Part shown: piece after piece, positions 17,550 through 25,413 of the stretch
How the letters are laid out: the number at the start of each line of letters is the position of its first letter
How positions within the stretch are numbered: the stretch's first letter is position 1
Assembly (NCBI GenBank): GCA_003327455.1
Contig: QOQU01000005.1
Location: forward strand, 1-64,000
Direction: 5' to 3'
Length of the DNA: 64,000 bases
DNA from: Anaerolineae bacterium
Lineage (GTDB): Bacteria > Chloroflexota > Anaerolineae > Anaerolineales > UBA4823
Translations under genes and position numbers: made by a program
The notes under the pieces: model-generated
Database searches by the model: none
The model's input: the letters and a program-made list of their open reading frames with translations, nothing else
What the model was told of the DNA's origin: nothing

Positions 17550-17957
17550 ATGCAAATTACAAGACAAGCTGATTATGCCGTTCGAGCGGTAACCTTTTTA
17601 GCCCGTTTAGGGGCTGATCATCGCGCTGCTACCAGCACGATTGCTCAGGAACAGCAGATTCCGCCTTCCTTTCTTGCTAAAATTGTTTCTCAATTATCGG
17701 TTGCCGGCTTATTAACGACCTCGCGTGGCGCAAGAGGGGGTGTCTCTCTGGCGCGGCCGCCCAAGGATATTTCCTTGTTGGAGGTTGTTGAAGCCATTGA
17801 TGGACCGATCATGCTCAACGAGTGCGTTGGGGATAGCGGTGTATGTAAGTTTAGCGACGAATGCCCCATGCATCCAGTCTGGTGTGAAGCCCAGTATGAG
17901 TTGGTGCAAAAACTGAAAAACACCACCTTTGACAAAGTTACCAATGGGAACAAATAG
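17550..17957 (+). CDS. Rrf2-family transcriptional regulator with cysteine triad
   Basis: A 135-residue Rrf2/IscR-type regulator. The winged helix begins MQITRQADYAVRAVTFLA, and the wing has TTSRGARGGVSLARPP. Three cysteines in NECVGDSGVCKFSDECPMH (spacing C-x6-C-x5-C) match the [2Fe-2S] ligand region of IscR/NsrR-type members, so it probably senses Fe-S status, redox or NO. The ribosome-binding site is GGGAG. The last two codons and the TAG stop lie inside a 129-bp repeated element whose terminator ends the transcript. Its targets are not obvious from adjacent genes. Confidence 0.9.
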   Translation: MQITRQADYAVRAVTFLARLGADHRAATSTIAQEQQIPPSFLAKIVSQLSVAGLLTTSRGARGGVSLARPPKDISLLEVVEAIDGPIMLNECVGDSGVCKFSDECPMHPVWCEAQYELVQKLKNTTFDKVTNGNK

Positions 17958-18077
17958 GCTGGCTGGAACTCTCCGGGGAGGCAGGTCGTAAGGAGCCTGA
18001 GGGCTCCTGCGGTGAGGAAATCTTTCGGGGTTTGGAGATAAAAACGTGACCGGCGAAAAAAAGCCGGTCACGTTTTT
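17949..18077 (+). repeat. Copy 1 of a 129-bp structured RNA-like repeat
   Basis: Identical to 20199-20327 at 122 of 129 positions, with no insertion or deletion. It contains a small CTC/GAG hairpin (about 17971-17980), a stem AGGAGCC-TGAG-GGCTCCT (17991-18008), a weaker ATCTTT/GGAGAT stem (about 18020-18039) and a 15-bp intrinsic terminator. No riboswitch or RNA family known to me matches. Here it begins at the last codons of rrf2 and sits between convergent genes. Confidence 0.75.
18040..18077. terminator. Bidirectional intrinsic terminator in repeat copy 1
   Basis: A perfect 15-bp stem (arms 18040-18054 and 18063-18077) with loop GAAAAAAA. It is flanked by A-runs and T-runs, so it can terminate rrf2 on the plus strand and the amidohydrolase gene (stop at 18085) on the minus strand. 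Confidence 0.9.
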
Positions 18078-18084
18078 CCCGAAT

Positions 18085-19941
18085 TTATTGAGGAAATTCT
18101 TCGCTGCGGTAAACCTCTTTGCCCTCAAAAAAGGTCAATAAAATGGTCGTGCGGTGAATTTCGCTGGCGGGAATCTGGAGAATATTCTGGCTCAGAACGA
18201 TGATGTCCGCCTTTTTACCGACCTCGATTGAGCCAATTTGATCCTCCAAAAAGGTAGCATAAGCCCCATTGATTGTGAAGCTGGCGATCATTTGCTCAAT
18301 CGTGACCCGCTCCTGTGGGTTGAGAGGCGTTTGAAAGTCGGCGTCGACGTAAATATCTCCCAGGCTTTGTGGAACTGTGCGGGTGACACCGATTTCGATA
18401 GCATACAGAGGATTGGGTGGCCAGGAAACCGGATAGTCGGAGGCGGAAGCCACCACAATGCCTTTATCGAAGAAGGTCTTCATGGGATATTGGCGATCGG
18501 CGCGTTCTTTACCCACAAATTCAACTGCCTGGGTGTAGTAGGTATCGATCACAAACCAATAGGGTTGCGGCACTGCAACCACGCCGAATTGCGCCATACG
18601 GTCGATGTCAGCAGGATTGACCAGTTGTAAATGGGTGATGATGTTACGCGAGTCGCGTGGTCCATTTTGTTGACGGGCATGTGCAAAACCATCCAGAGTA
18701 ATGCGCGTGGCTGCATCGCCAATCGAATGCACGTGGATCTGAATACCAGCCCGGTCCAAAGCGGCGCACACCTCGTTATACTTCTGGGGATCCCATAATA
18801 ATTCGCCGCGCGAGTCAGGGATGTGCAGGTAGGGTTGTTCGAGATATGCGGTGCTACCCTCTAACACGCCATCCATAAAGATTTTTGCTCCGATGACCTC
18901 GAAATAGCCGCCTTTTTCTTTCTCAATCAGGGCTTTAATTTCATCGACTTTAGAAATTGGATCTTCTGGGTTAATCCCGGCAGCGGTGGGGAAACGGATG
19001 CTCATTTTGCCTGACGCCTCAAACTCATGCAAAGCTGCGAGCGCCTCTCCCAGACCGCCAGGTAAGGAAGGGATATAAACCGTGGTGATACCCAAGGAAT
19101 GCGCAAAACCTTGAAAGTATTCTAACCCTTCCAGATATTGTTCTACCGTGTAGGGAGGAATCACCTCCGCAACCAGATCCATGGCAGTTTCGCGCAAGGT
19201 GCCGCTGGGGTTGCCATTTGCATCCCTTTCGATTACGCCCCCTTCTGGGTCGGGAGTGTCTTTTGTGATACCAGCTAATTGCAGGGCTTTGCTGTTGACC
19301 CAAACACTATGATAGTCTTCAGAGTACAATACCGCGGGAATGTCGGGGACAATTTCATCCAACATGGCTGTCGTAGGCCCCATGGCGCCAAAGACGTTGT
19401 TGATCCAGCCGGCGCCTTGTAGAGCTTTGAGATCCGGGTTTTCAGCCAGGAAGTCACGAATGGTTTGCTGGTATTTCTCCACTGAATCAATACCATACAG
19501 CGAAACTTCGTAAATGTCCGAAACCCCCGAAGTGGCATGAGCATGGCTATCCACGAAGGCTGGAAGTACCAGTCGCCCTTGCAAATCGATGACTTGCGTG
19601 CCAGTGCCAATATAAGCCTGAGCGCCTTCATTCGTTCCGACATAGATAATCGTGTCCCCCTTAACAGCCACCGCTTCGGCGATGCTGCGAGCTGCATCAA
19701 CGGTGTAAACAAAGCCGTTCTGCAAAACGAGGTCGGCTTTTTCGTCCGCGGGTATGGCGGCTCCGCCAAGAGGGGTGGGGGTTAGGGTTACGATGGGTTT
19801 GGTGGGCGGGATTTGGGTGGGTGGTGGAGGATTGGTCGGTTCCGATGTTGGGGGTGTGGTGGGGGAGGGGGTCACCGTTTGACAGCTAGCAAGGATGAGG
19901 CTGAACAAAAGGATCAGGGATATCAAATTGGGTGGTTTCAT
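18085..19941 (-). CDS. Lipoprotein amidohydrolase (YtcJ-like, amidohydrolase 3 family)
   Basis: 618 residues. A signal peptide ends in the lipobox LILASC and is followed by a Thr/Pro-rich linker of about 40 residues, so the enzyme is anchored outside the membrane. The TIM-barrel metal site shows VLPAFVDSHAHATSG (HxH). Further motifs are VHSIGDAATRITLDGF and SASDYPVSW, and a C-terminal beta domain contains GSIEVGKKADIIVL. This is the amidohydrolase 3 group, which hydrolyses N-acyl or amide substrates; the real substrate is unknown. The ATG has GAGGAG upstream. Confidence 0.88.
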   Translation of the reverse strand: MKPPNLISLILLFSLILASCQTVTPSPTTPPTSEPTNPPPPTQIPPTKPIVTLTPTPLGGAAIPADEKADLVLQNGFVYTVDAARSIAEAVAVKGDTIIYVGTNEGAQAYIGTGTQVIDLQGRLVLPAFVDSHAHATSGVSDIYEVSLYGIDSVEKYQQTIRDFLAENPDLKALQGAGWINNVFGAMGPTTAMLDEIVPDIPAVLYSEDYHSVWVNSKALQLAGITKDTPDPEGGVIERDANGNPSGTLRETAMDLVAEVIPPYTVEQYLEGLEYFQGFAHSLGITTVYIPSLPGGLGEALAALHEFEASGKMSIRFPTAAGINPEDPISKVDEIKALIEKEKGGYFEVIGAKIFMDGVLEGSTAYLEQPYLHIPDSRGELLWDPQKYNEVCAALDRAGIQIHVHSIGDAATRITLDGFAHARQQNGPRDSRNIITHLQLVNPADIDRMAQFGVVAVPQPYWFVIDTYYTQAVEFVGKERADRQYPMKTFFDKGIVVASASDYPVSWPPNPLYAIEIGVTRTVPQSLGDIYVDADFQTPLNPQERVTIEQMIASFTINGAYATFLEDQIGSIEVGKKADIIVLSQNILQIPASEIHRTTILLTFFEGKEVYRSEEFPQ

Positions 19942-20011
19942 GGCTCTCCTCTCTTAAATTGTAAGATTCGGCAAATATTTCCCTTAAATCTAGCCGATTG
20001 TTACTTTAATA

Positions 20012-20020
20012 ATTATAGCA
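20012..20020 (-). promoter_or_regulatory. Extended -10 promoter of the amidohydrolase gene
   Basis: On the minus strand TGCTATAAT (20020-20012) is a perfect extended -10 box, 71 bases before the start codon at 19941. No recognisable -35 box is present, which is common with an extended -10. Confidence 0.55.
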
Positions 20021-20131
20021 TCAGATAGGTTTTTGGGATCACGAAACACCCTAACATACTCCTGAGTTCACCCTGCGTGTGAAGAACCACGGAATGGAAC
20101 AACGTATCTGGTTTTCGTATCCCGATGCAGG

Positions 20132-20137
20132 TATAAT
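20132..20137 (+). promoter_or_regulatory. -10 box upstream of the stand-alone RNA copy
   Basis: A perfect TATAAT lies on the plus strand in a stretch with no plus-strand gene. The -35 region is weak. Transcription would start near 20144, directly before the hairpin CCTGG (20149-20153)/CCAGG (20164-20168). Confidence 0.4.
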
Positions 20138-20143
20138 GGGCAT

Positions 20144-20327
20144 GAAAGCCTGGTGGAGTTGAGCCAGGATGCAGCACCATTCAATGGGGCGTTACGGAAA
20201 CAAATAGGCTGGCTGGAACTCTCCAGGGAGGCAGGTCGTAGGGAGCCTGAGGGCTCCTGCGGTGAGGAAATCTTTCGGGATGTGGAGATAAAAAAGTGAC
20301 CGGCGAAAAGAAGCCGGTCACTTTTTT
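20144..20327 (+). ncRNA. Candidate small RNA ending in copy 2 of the structured repeat
   Basis: A stretch of about 184 bases runs from a TATAAT box to an intrinsic terminator (arms about 20290-20304 and 20313-20327, loop GAAAAGAA) with no reading frame worth calling. The last 129 bases (20199-20327) repeat 17949-18077. Relative to copy 1, the terminator pair C18045-G18072 is A20295-T20322 here, a compensatory change. A17991, facing T, is G here, allowing a G-U pair; the other four differences fall in loops. No coding gene follows on the plus strand, so this is more likely a small RNA than a riboswitch. The same terminator can end the minus-strand operon that stops at 20377. Confidence 0.55.
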
Positions 20328-20376
20328 ATCAATGGATATGTTTACTAGGAAAAAAGTAATTTATTTTAGAGTTAAT

Positions 20377-21321
20377 TTACGAATGAGAAAGGAGAGCTTT
20401 ATACCCTTTGATCAGGAAAGCCGAGAGCCCTTCTCGGTATATTCGCATGATAACAATAACGATCAACGAGTAGAATACCATGTTCCATGCCCCGTAGTCG
20501 CGTGTTAATTCTGACAGGATCACAATTGCCGGTGCACCGATCAGGGGACCGATGAAAGTACCTAAGCCTCCAAATACCACCATGATCACAATTTTGCCTA
20601 TTTCGTTGAACGAAAGGATGACCGGAGAGAGGATGACAATGTAATGACCATAGAAAAAACCCATCACTCCTGCAATGGTACTGGCAAATACCATTACAAA
20701 TAGTTTCCATTTGACGGTGTCTACTCCCATAGCTCGTGCTGCCAGTTCATCGTCCTTAATTGCCCGGAGAAATGAACCAATAGGCGACTTGATGACCAGA
20801 TAGATCAATAGAAGAAACCCAAGCATTAAGGTCAGGAATAAGAAGTAATATTTGATAGGCGTCAGAGAGGGAAAGAGGGGAGGAAGAGAAAGCCCTTGTT
20901 CACCTCGGGTAATTTTGTACAGTGCTGCAATGGTTAAGCGACAAGATTCGGAAAACGCCCATGTTGCGACTGCAAGATAGATTCCTTTCATCCTTAGAAG
21001 CAAAACGCCTAGCAAAAGTCCAATTGAGGCTGTGGTGATTAAGGCCGTCAGGAATCCTACCCAGATTGGAACTCCGGTGTGGTGAATGATAAGCCCCGAA
21101 GCATAGCCTCCTAAGGCAGCGAATGTTTGATGAGCCAGAGAAAATTGCCCGGTGTAACCGGATAGCAAGTTCCAACTCGAAGCCATAACAATGTAATACA
21201 TTGCAATGATCATTACATGAATCCAATACTCTTTAAGCCAAAAGGGTAATAGTATAAGGCAACCGATTGTTAACGCAGTCATGGAAAAGTTGATGATCAG
21301 GGGTTTACGCTCAAACTGCAT
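20377..21321 (-). CDS. livM: Branched-chain amino-acid-type ABC transporter permease (LivM-like)
   Basis: A 314-residue inner-membrane permease with about nine hydrophobic helices. Family features are ASSWNLLSGYTGQFSLAHQTF near the N-terminus and the ATPase-contact segment DDELAARAMGVDTVKWKLFVMVFA. It pairs with the LivH-like permease encoded further upstream. The gene is last in the importer operon, 9 bases after the livF-like gene. The group transports amino acids, amides or urea; the substrate here is probably an imino or amino acid, judged from the divergent dehydrogenase genes. Confidence 0.92.
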   Translation of the reverse strand: MQFERKPLIINFSMTALTIGCLILLPFWLKEYWIHVMIIAMYYIVMASSWNLLSGYTGQFSLAHQTFAALGGYASGLIIHHTGVPIWVGFLTALITTASIGLLLGVLLLRMKGIYLAVATWAFSESCRLTIAALYKITRGEQGLSLPPLFPSLTPIKYYFLFLTLMLGFLLLIYLVIKSPIGSFLRAIKDDELAARAMGVDTVKWKLFVMVFASTIAGVMGFFYGHYIVILSPVILSFNEIGKIVIMVVFGGLGTFIGPLIGAPAIVILSELTRDYGAWNMVFYSLIVIVIMRIYREGLSAFLIKGYKALLSHS

Positions 21322-21330
21322 CTCAATCTC

Positions 21331-22059
21331 CTAATTCCCAAGTAAGCATTCTTGAATAATGGAACGGATTCGATCGATATCGAATTCATCCCTTGATCCG
21401 TGGACGCGGACCTTGCCCATATCAATTACATAAACATAGTCGGCTATATTAAGCGCAATTTCCATGTTGTGATCAACCAGTAAGATAGATGCGTTTAGAG
21501 CCTCTTTCGTTTGCATTAAAAATTGATATGCCTCTGCTGCGATTTTTGGTGATAACCCCGAAGAAGGTTCGTCCACTAACATCAGGTGGGGAGATGTCAT
21601 GACCTCTTTGGCGATAGAAAGCATACGTTGTTGACCACCGCTCAGAGTGTTGGCTTTTGCTTTGCGGAAGGAGTAGAGAGCCGGGAAAATTTCATAGATC
21701 CGATTTAATTGTTGTTGAATGAGATATTTCTGATTTCGAAGGATCCAGGCTCCCATAAGGAGATTCTCTTCGACACTCATTTGTGGAAAGATGTTGAATT
21801 CCTGGGGGATATAACTGATGCCCAACCGCTTGATCTCGTGCGGCAGGCAAGAAGTAATTTCTTGATCTTTAAAGTGAATCGATCCTTGATTGGGCTTGAG
21901 GAAACCATAGATAGTTTTTAATAGGGTAGATTTCCCAGCTCCATTCGGCCCAATGATAATAGTCACTGAATTCGTATTTACTGAAAGATCAATCGAGTTG
22001 AGGATATTGATTCCTTCCTGGTAGCCAGCCGTGACCTCTTGAACTTGCAGTAAACTCAT
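21331..22059 (-). CDS. livF: ABC transporter ATP-binding protein (LivF-like)
   Basis: A 242-residue ATPase of a branched-chain-type importer. Walker A is GPNGAGKSTLLKT, the signature is LSGGQQRML, and Walker B is HLMLVDEPSSGLSP, followed by the switch His in LLVDHNME. Length and the ISYIPQEFNIFPQMSV segment fit LivF. It overlaps the livG-like gene by four bases. Confidence 0.92.
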   Translation of the reverse strand: MSLLQVQEVTAGYQEGINILNSIDLSVNTNSVTIIIGPNGAGKSTLLKTIYGFLKPNQGSIHFKDQEITSCLPHEIKRLGISYIPQEFNIFPQMSVEENLLMGAWILRNQKYLIQQQLNRIYEIFPALYSFRKAKANTLSGGQQRMLSIAKEVMTSPHLMLVDEPSSGLSPKIAAEAYQFLMQTKEALNASILLVDHNMEIALNIADYVYVIDMGKVRVHGSRDEFDIDRIRSIIQECLLGN

Positions 22060-22793
22060 GATTGACCTCCGAGGTACGCTTCAATCACCTGTGGATCAGA
22101 GGCAATTTTATCCATCGATCCTTCGGCGATAATCCGTCCTTCGGCCAGAACGGTTACCTGAGTACACATTTGTCGGATGGATGTCATTTCATGGCTTACG
22201 AGAAGAAATGTAATCCCTTGTGCTCTCATTTGACGGATAAAGTCCATAATGGTCTCTTTAACAACAATGTTTACCCCGGCGAATGGTTCATCTAATAAAA
22301 ATGCTTGGATGTGATCCACCATAAAACAACGTGCCATTTGAAGTAGTGCTTTTTGCCCACCGGATAGCGTTTTTGCAGATTGATTTTTCAGATGTGCCAG
22401 ACCACACATTTCTAAGAGTTCATTTGCTCTTTGGATTGCGTTCCGGCGGTGAAACCAATAGTCTAAAGAAAAATCTGCAAATCGAGGGATAAGCATATTT
22501 TCTAAAAGGGACATGCTCCCAAATAGGCGTGGAATCTGAAAGGTGCGCATCAATCCTTCTTGGGCAATGCGATTAGGGGGCCAGGCAGTGATATCCTTAT
22601 TATTAAAAAAAATCCGTCCAGCGCTTGGTTCGTATACTCCGGTAAGTAAGTTGATCAGGGTAGTTTTTCCCGAACCGTTTGGGCCAATCAGTCCCCGGAT
22701 TTCACCTTTCGTGATCTTAAAATCTACTTGATTTACAGCAACGAGTCCGCCAAATTGTCGGGTAAGTTTCTCAGTTCTGATAATCGCTTCCAT
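22056..22793 (-). CDS. livG: ABC transporter ATP-binding protein (LivG-like)
   Basis: A 245-residue ATPase. Walker A is GPNGSGKTTLINLLTG, the signature is LSGGQKALLQMA, Walker B is AFLLDEPFAGVN, and LLVSHEM is the switch region. The GLMRTFQIPRLFGSMSLLENML segment and the C-terminal tail IASDPQVIEAYLGG are typical of LivG. It forms the heterodimeric motor with the LivF-like protein. Confidence 0.92.
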   Translation of the reverse strand: MEAIIRTEKLTRQFGGLVAVNQVDFKITKGEIRGLIGPNGSGKTTLINLLTGVYEPSAGRIFFNNKDITAWPPNRIAQEGLMRTFQIPRLFGSMSLLENMLIPRFADFSLDYWFHRRNAIQRANELLEMCGLAHLKNQSAKTLSGGQKALLQMARCFMVDHIQAFLLDEPFAGVNIVVKETIMDFIRQMRAQGITFLLVSHEMTSIRQMCTQVTVLAEGRIIAEGSMDKIASDPQVIEAYLGGQS

Positions 22794-22827
22794 AAATGAG
22801 ATACCTTATTTATGATTCTGTTCTCCA

Positions 22828-23529
22828 CTAGGTTGGTGGATAGTCTCGTTTGACGACCATAGAGTAAACGTACTCTGCAAAGTCGATGATATCAAGAACG
22901 GGAAGTTGAGTTGATTTTTGGATGGCATGGCTATAGGGGGCGAGATTATGGCATTCCAAGACGAAGCAGCCAATATCTGGATATTCTTCTTTAAGCTGTA
23001 TGGCTGCGTTGATGATTTCTTTTTCTAATCCTGCTGCATCCAAATAAGGTTCTCCATCCAAAATCGTTTTCTTAAATGCTGGAATGTCTTCTAAGCCCCG
23101 AATGGCTAATGGAATATGAATGGAAACTCCCGCACCATGCAACACTTCCTCGGTTAGCTTCCCGGAATGGGCAGTCAAAATCCCGATACGGCGCTGGGTG
23201 ATTGAGTAAGCCAGTGGAATTTGAATAAGGGAAGAAAGAAAGACTGGCACATCTACTGACCGGGCGATCTCGTTTTGAAAGACAGAGAGAAATCCACAAC
23301 TTGATGTGATAGCTATTGCACCTTCCTCAACCAATTCAAGGGCGCTTTTTTTGAAAGCTTCGATAAGGGATTGGTCGAAATTTAGAACTACTCGAGAGAC
23401 TGTAGCAGTAGGAACCACTTTTAATAAGACGGGGAAGGAGTAGGACTTTGGATTGCCAACATCGCCAGGAATACGCGGAAAGCTGGTGTTAAGCAGTAGA
23501 ATCCCAAGCGCTTTTCTCGAACTATTCAA
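22828..23529 (-). CDS. Asp/Glu/hydantoin racemase-family protein
   Basis: A 233-residue protein of the cofactor-independent racemase superfamily, which also includes hydantoin racemase and maleate isomerase. Two cysteines sit where the catalytic acid-base pair is expected: AITSSCGFL (about residue 77) and FVLECHNLAPY (about residue 190). It lies inside the importer operon and overlaps the livH-like gene by four bases. A role in interconverting the stereoisomers of the imported amino or imino acid is a reasonable inference, supported by the divergent genes for a D-amino-acid-oxidase-type enzyme. The exact substrate cannot be read from sequence. Confidence 0.75.
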   Translation of the reverse strand: MNSSRKALGILLLNTSFPRIPGDVGNPKSYSFPVLLKVVPTATVSRVVLNFDQSLIEAFKKSALELVEEGAIAITSSCGFLSVFQNEIARSVDVPVFLSSLIQIPLAYSITQRRIGILTAHSGKLTEEVLHGAGVSIHIPLAIRGLEDIPAFKKTILDGEPYLDAAGLEKEIINAAIQLKEEYPDIGCFVLECHNLAPYSHAIQKSTQLPVLDIIDFAEYVYSMVVKRDYPPT

Positions 23530-24416
23530 CTCAAGCGCTCCTTTTCGCCGAACAAGCCGGTGGGTTTGATGAGAAGGACGATAATCAAGAAAATGAACCC
23601 GTACACATTCCTGAGACTGGGATCGATAAAAACGGAACCAAGACTTTCCACGATGCCAAGCAACAGACCGCCTAAAGCTGCGCCGGGCAAAGACCCCATG
23701 CCCCCAATTATAATGATTTCAAATCCCTTCATTGTGGTAACTGCACCATTCTCGGGGAAGACGTTGAAGACCGGGGCAAGTAAGGCACCGGCAATACCCG
23801 CCAGTGTGACCCCTATAGCGAATGCAATTTGGTCTATGCGGAGAATATTAATACCGACCGTTTGAACCGCAATCCGATTCTGGGCGCTTGCGCGAAACGC
23901 ACGTCCTAACCAAGTATAGTTCAAGAGAATATAAAAAACGAGAATAACAACAATTGCTCCAATAAAGGCGGCAAAGCGATTCCCACTGATTGGCAGGGGG
24001 CCAATCATCAAACGCCCTAAGTTGATGTCAGGAGTGCGAGTATTCGGTCCGCTGAGAACGGTGGCAAAATTGCGCAAGAATAGAGCCAGTGCAATCGTTA
24101 CTACTGTGCCATATTCATCCTTACGTTCCATGCTGGTTGAGAACATTGGACGAATAAGGAGCCACTGGATAATCAATCCAAACAGGAACAACACCGCCGC
24201 AGTCCCCGCTACGCCCAGATACCAGAGTGATCCTCCTAAAAGAAAAGATATAAGGAAATATTGCACATAACTGCCGATCATATAAAACTCACCCATTGCC
24301 CAGTTGATCATGCGCATAATGCTGTAGATAAATGTGATCCCCATGGCCATTAAGGCATAGAGCGTGCCAATCATAATCCCAGCAATCAAGAAGTTCAAAA
24401 ATAGTTCAGCGGACAC
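23526..24416 (-). CDS. livH: Branched-chain amino-acid-type ABC transporter permease (LivH-like)
   Basis: A 296-residue inner-membrane permease. It begins FLNFLIAGIMIGTLYALMAMGITFIYSIMRMINWAMGE in overlapping helices, as in LivH, and has the ATPase-contact segment GRAFRASAQNRIAVQTVGIN. It overlaps the dapA-like gene by 11 bases and the racemase-like gene by four, so the operon is tightly coupled. Confidence 0.92.
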   Translation of the reverse strand: MSAELFLNFLIAGIMIGTLYALMAMGITFIYSIMRMINWAMGEFYMIGSYVQYFLISFLLGGSLWYLGVAGTAAVLFLFGLIIQWLLIRPMFSTSMERKDEYGTVVTIALALFLRNFATVLSGPNTRTPDINLGRLMIGPLPISGNRFAAFIGAIVVILVFYILLNYTWLGRAFRASAQNRIAVQTVGINILRIDQIAFAIGVTLAGIAGALLAPVFNVFPENGAVTTMKGFEIIIIGGMGSLPGAALGGLLLGIVESLGSVFIDPSLRNVYGFIFLIIVLLIKPTGLFGEKERLS

Positions 24417-25320
24417 TGGACTCCCATCCTTCTTTCTTTAAGGTATCGAGGACTTGATCTATGATTTGCCTGGATTGAGGGCGAATATCTACCAGAGGAA
24501 GTCTTACTGGGCCGGCAGCGAAGCCGCTTCGGTTCATGGCGTATTTGATGGGAGCGGGATTGGTTTCTATGAAAGCAGCTTTAAATATCGGTAAAAGTTT
24601 GAAATGCAAGCGACGCGCTGTCTCTAGATCGCCATTTAAGGCAGCGTAAACCATCTGAACAATCTGAGATGGAAATAAATTGCTAATTACTGAGATCACC
24701 CCTTGGGCTCCAAGACATATCATAGGGAAAGTTAAATTGTCATCTCCCGAATAAACAGCTATTTCGGGGATTTGATAAAGTACGTCCATGACTTGAGCAA
24801 TATCCCCTGAGGCCTCTTTTACAGCAATGATTGAACTTAATTGGGCTAATTTTTCCAGGGTAGGGGTTTCGATATTTGTGCCCGTGCGGCTTTTGATGTT
24901 ATAAACCACGATGGGGAGATCAACCGATTCGCTGATTGCCTTAAAGTGGGCGAATATTCCCTCTTGTGTCGGTTTATTATAGTAAGGTGTGACAATTAAT
25001 AAGGCATCTGCACCCCATTCTTTAGCCAATTTGGCATTGTTTATTGTTTTTCGAGTATCATTTGTGCCAACTCCGACCATGATTTTTATAGATGATTTCT
25101 GGGCGCGGACGGTTTCAATCACGGTTCGGACAACAAGCTCTTTTTCGGAGTCAGTGAGCGTGGGTGACTCGCCAGTTGTCCCTAGGGGAAGTAATCCCTG
25201 AACGCCTGTCTCAATTTGAAAGAGGGTATTGTTCTTTAGTCCTTCCAGATCAAGAGTGCCATCGGAGTTGAAAGGCGTGATCATTGCAGTGGTGACGCCA
25301 CGAAACAAGTTATTTCGCAT
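24406..25320 (-). CDS. DapA/NAL-family aldolase or deaminase
   Basis: A 304-residue TIM-barrel lyase of the dihydrodipicolinate synthase family. Visible active-site parts are LPLGTTGESPTL, the tyrosine in TPYYNKPTQEG, YNIKSRTG with the carboxylate-binding Arg, and the Schiff-base lysine in IAVKEASGD. These match DapA closely. However, it sits within an amino/imino-acid importer operon, overlapping livH, beside a D-hydroxyproline-dehydrogenase-like enzyme. A pyrroline-4-hydroxy-2-carboxylate deaminase (LhpC/HypD), which is in the same family, is therefore a serious alternative to lysine biosynthesis. Confidence 0.82.
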   Translation of the reverse strand: MRNNLFRGVTTAMITPFNSDGTLDLEGLKNNTLFQIETGVQGLLPLGTTGESPTLTDSEKELVVRTVIETVRAQKSSIKIMVGVGTNDTRKTINNAKLAKEWGADALLIVTPYYNKPTQEGIFAHFKAISESVDLPIVVYNIKSRTGTNIETPTLEKLAQLSSIIAVKEASGDIAQVMDVLYQIPEIAVYSGDDNLTFPMICLGAQGVISVISNLFPSQIVQMVYAALNGDLETARRLHFKLLPIFKAAFIETNPAPIKYAMNRSGFAAGPVRLPLVDIRPQSRQIIDQVLDTLKKEGWESSVR

Positions 25321-25375
25321 CCCTTTGGCTCCTATCTATAAAGAAATATATCACTGTTGCAGACATTTTTATAAA

Positions 25376-25410
25376 ATCAAAGGGGAGGCAAATTACGCCC
25401 CCCCTTTGAT
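25376..25410 (-). terminator. Hairpin between the binding-protein gene and the rest of the importer operon
   Basis: A 14-bp stem with one mismatch (arms 25376-25389 and 25397-25410, 7-base loop) begins three bases after the stop codon of the binding-protein gene. On the minus strand it is followed by TTTATAAAAA. It probably terminates part of the transcripts or protects the upstream message, giving more binding protein than permease. Confidence 0.6.
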
Positions 25411-25413
25411 TGA

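Noticed and set aside
17949-18077. Repeat copy 1 as a known riboswitch
   Set aside because: The sequence does not show the conserved cores I know for TPP, cobalamin, SAM, FMN, glycine, lysine, c-di-GMP, fluoride, Moco or ZTP RNAs, and no plus-strand gene lies downstream.
20144-20327. Copy 2 as 6S, SRP or RNase P RNA
   Set aside because: It lacks the SRP GGAA/AGCAG core, the RNase P GAGGAAAGTC region, and the long self-complementary rod with a central bubble expected of 6S RNA.
17949-20327. The repeats as ends of an insertion sequence or composite transposon
   Set aside because: The genes between are a complete lipoprotein hydrolase and its promoter; there is no transposase, no inverted ends and no target duplication visible.
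24406-25320. Firm call of lysine-pathway dapA
   Set aside because: Active-site motifs allow it, but the overlap with importer genes and the shared regulon point to a catabolic family member, so the gene symbol was withheld.
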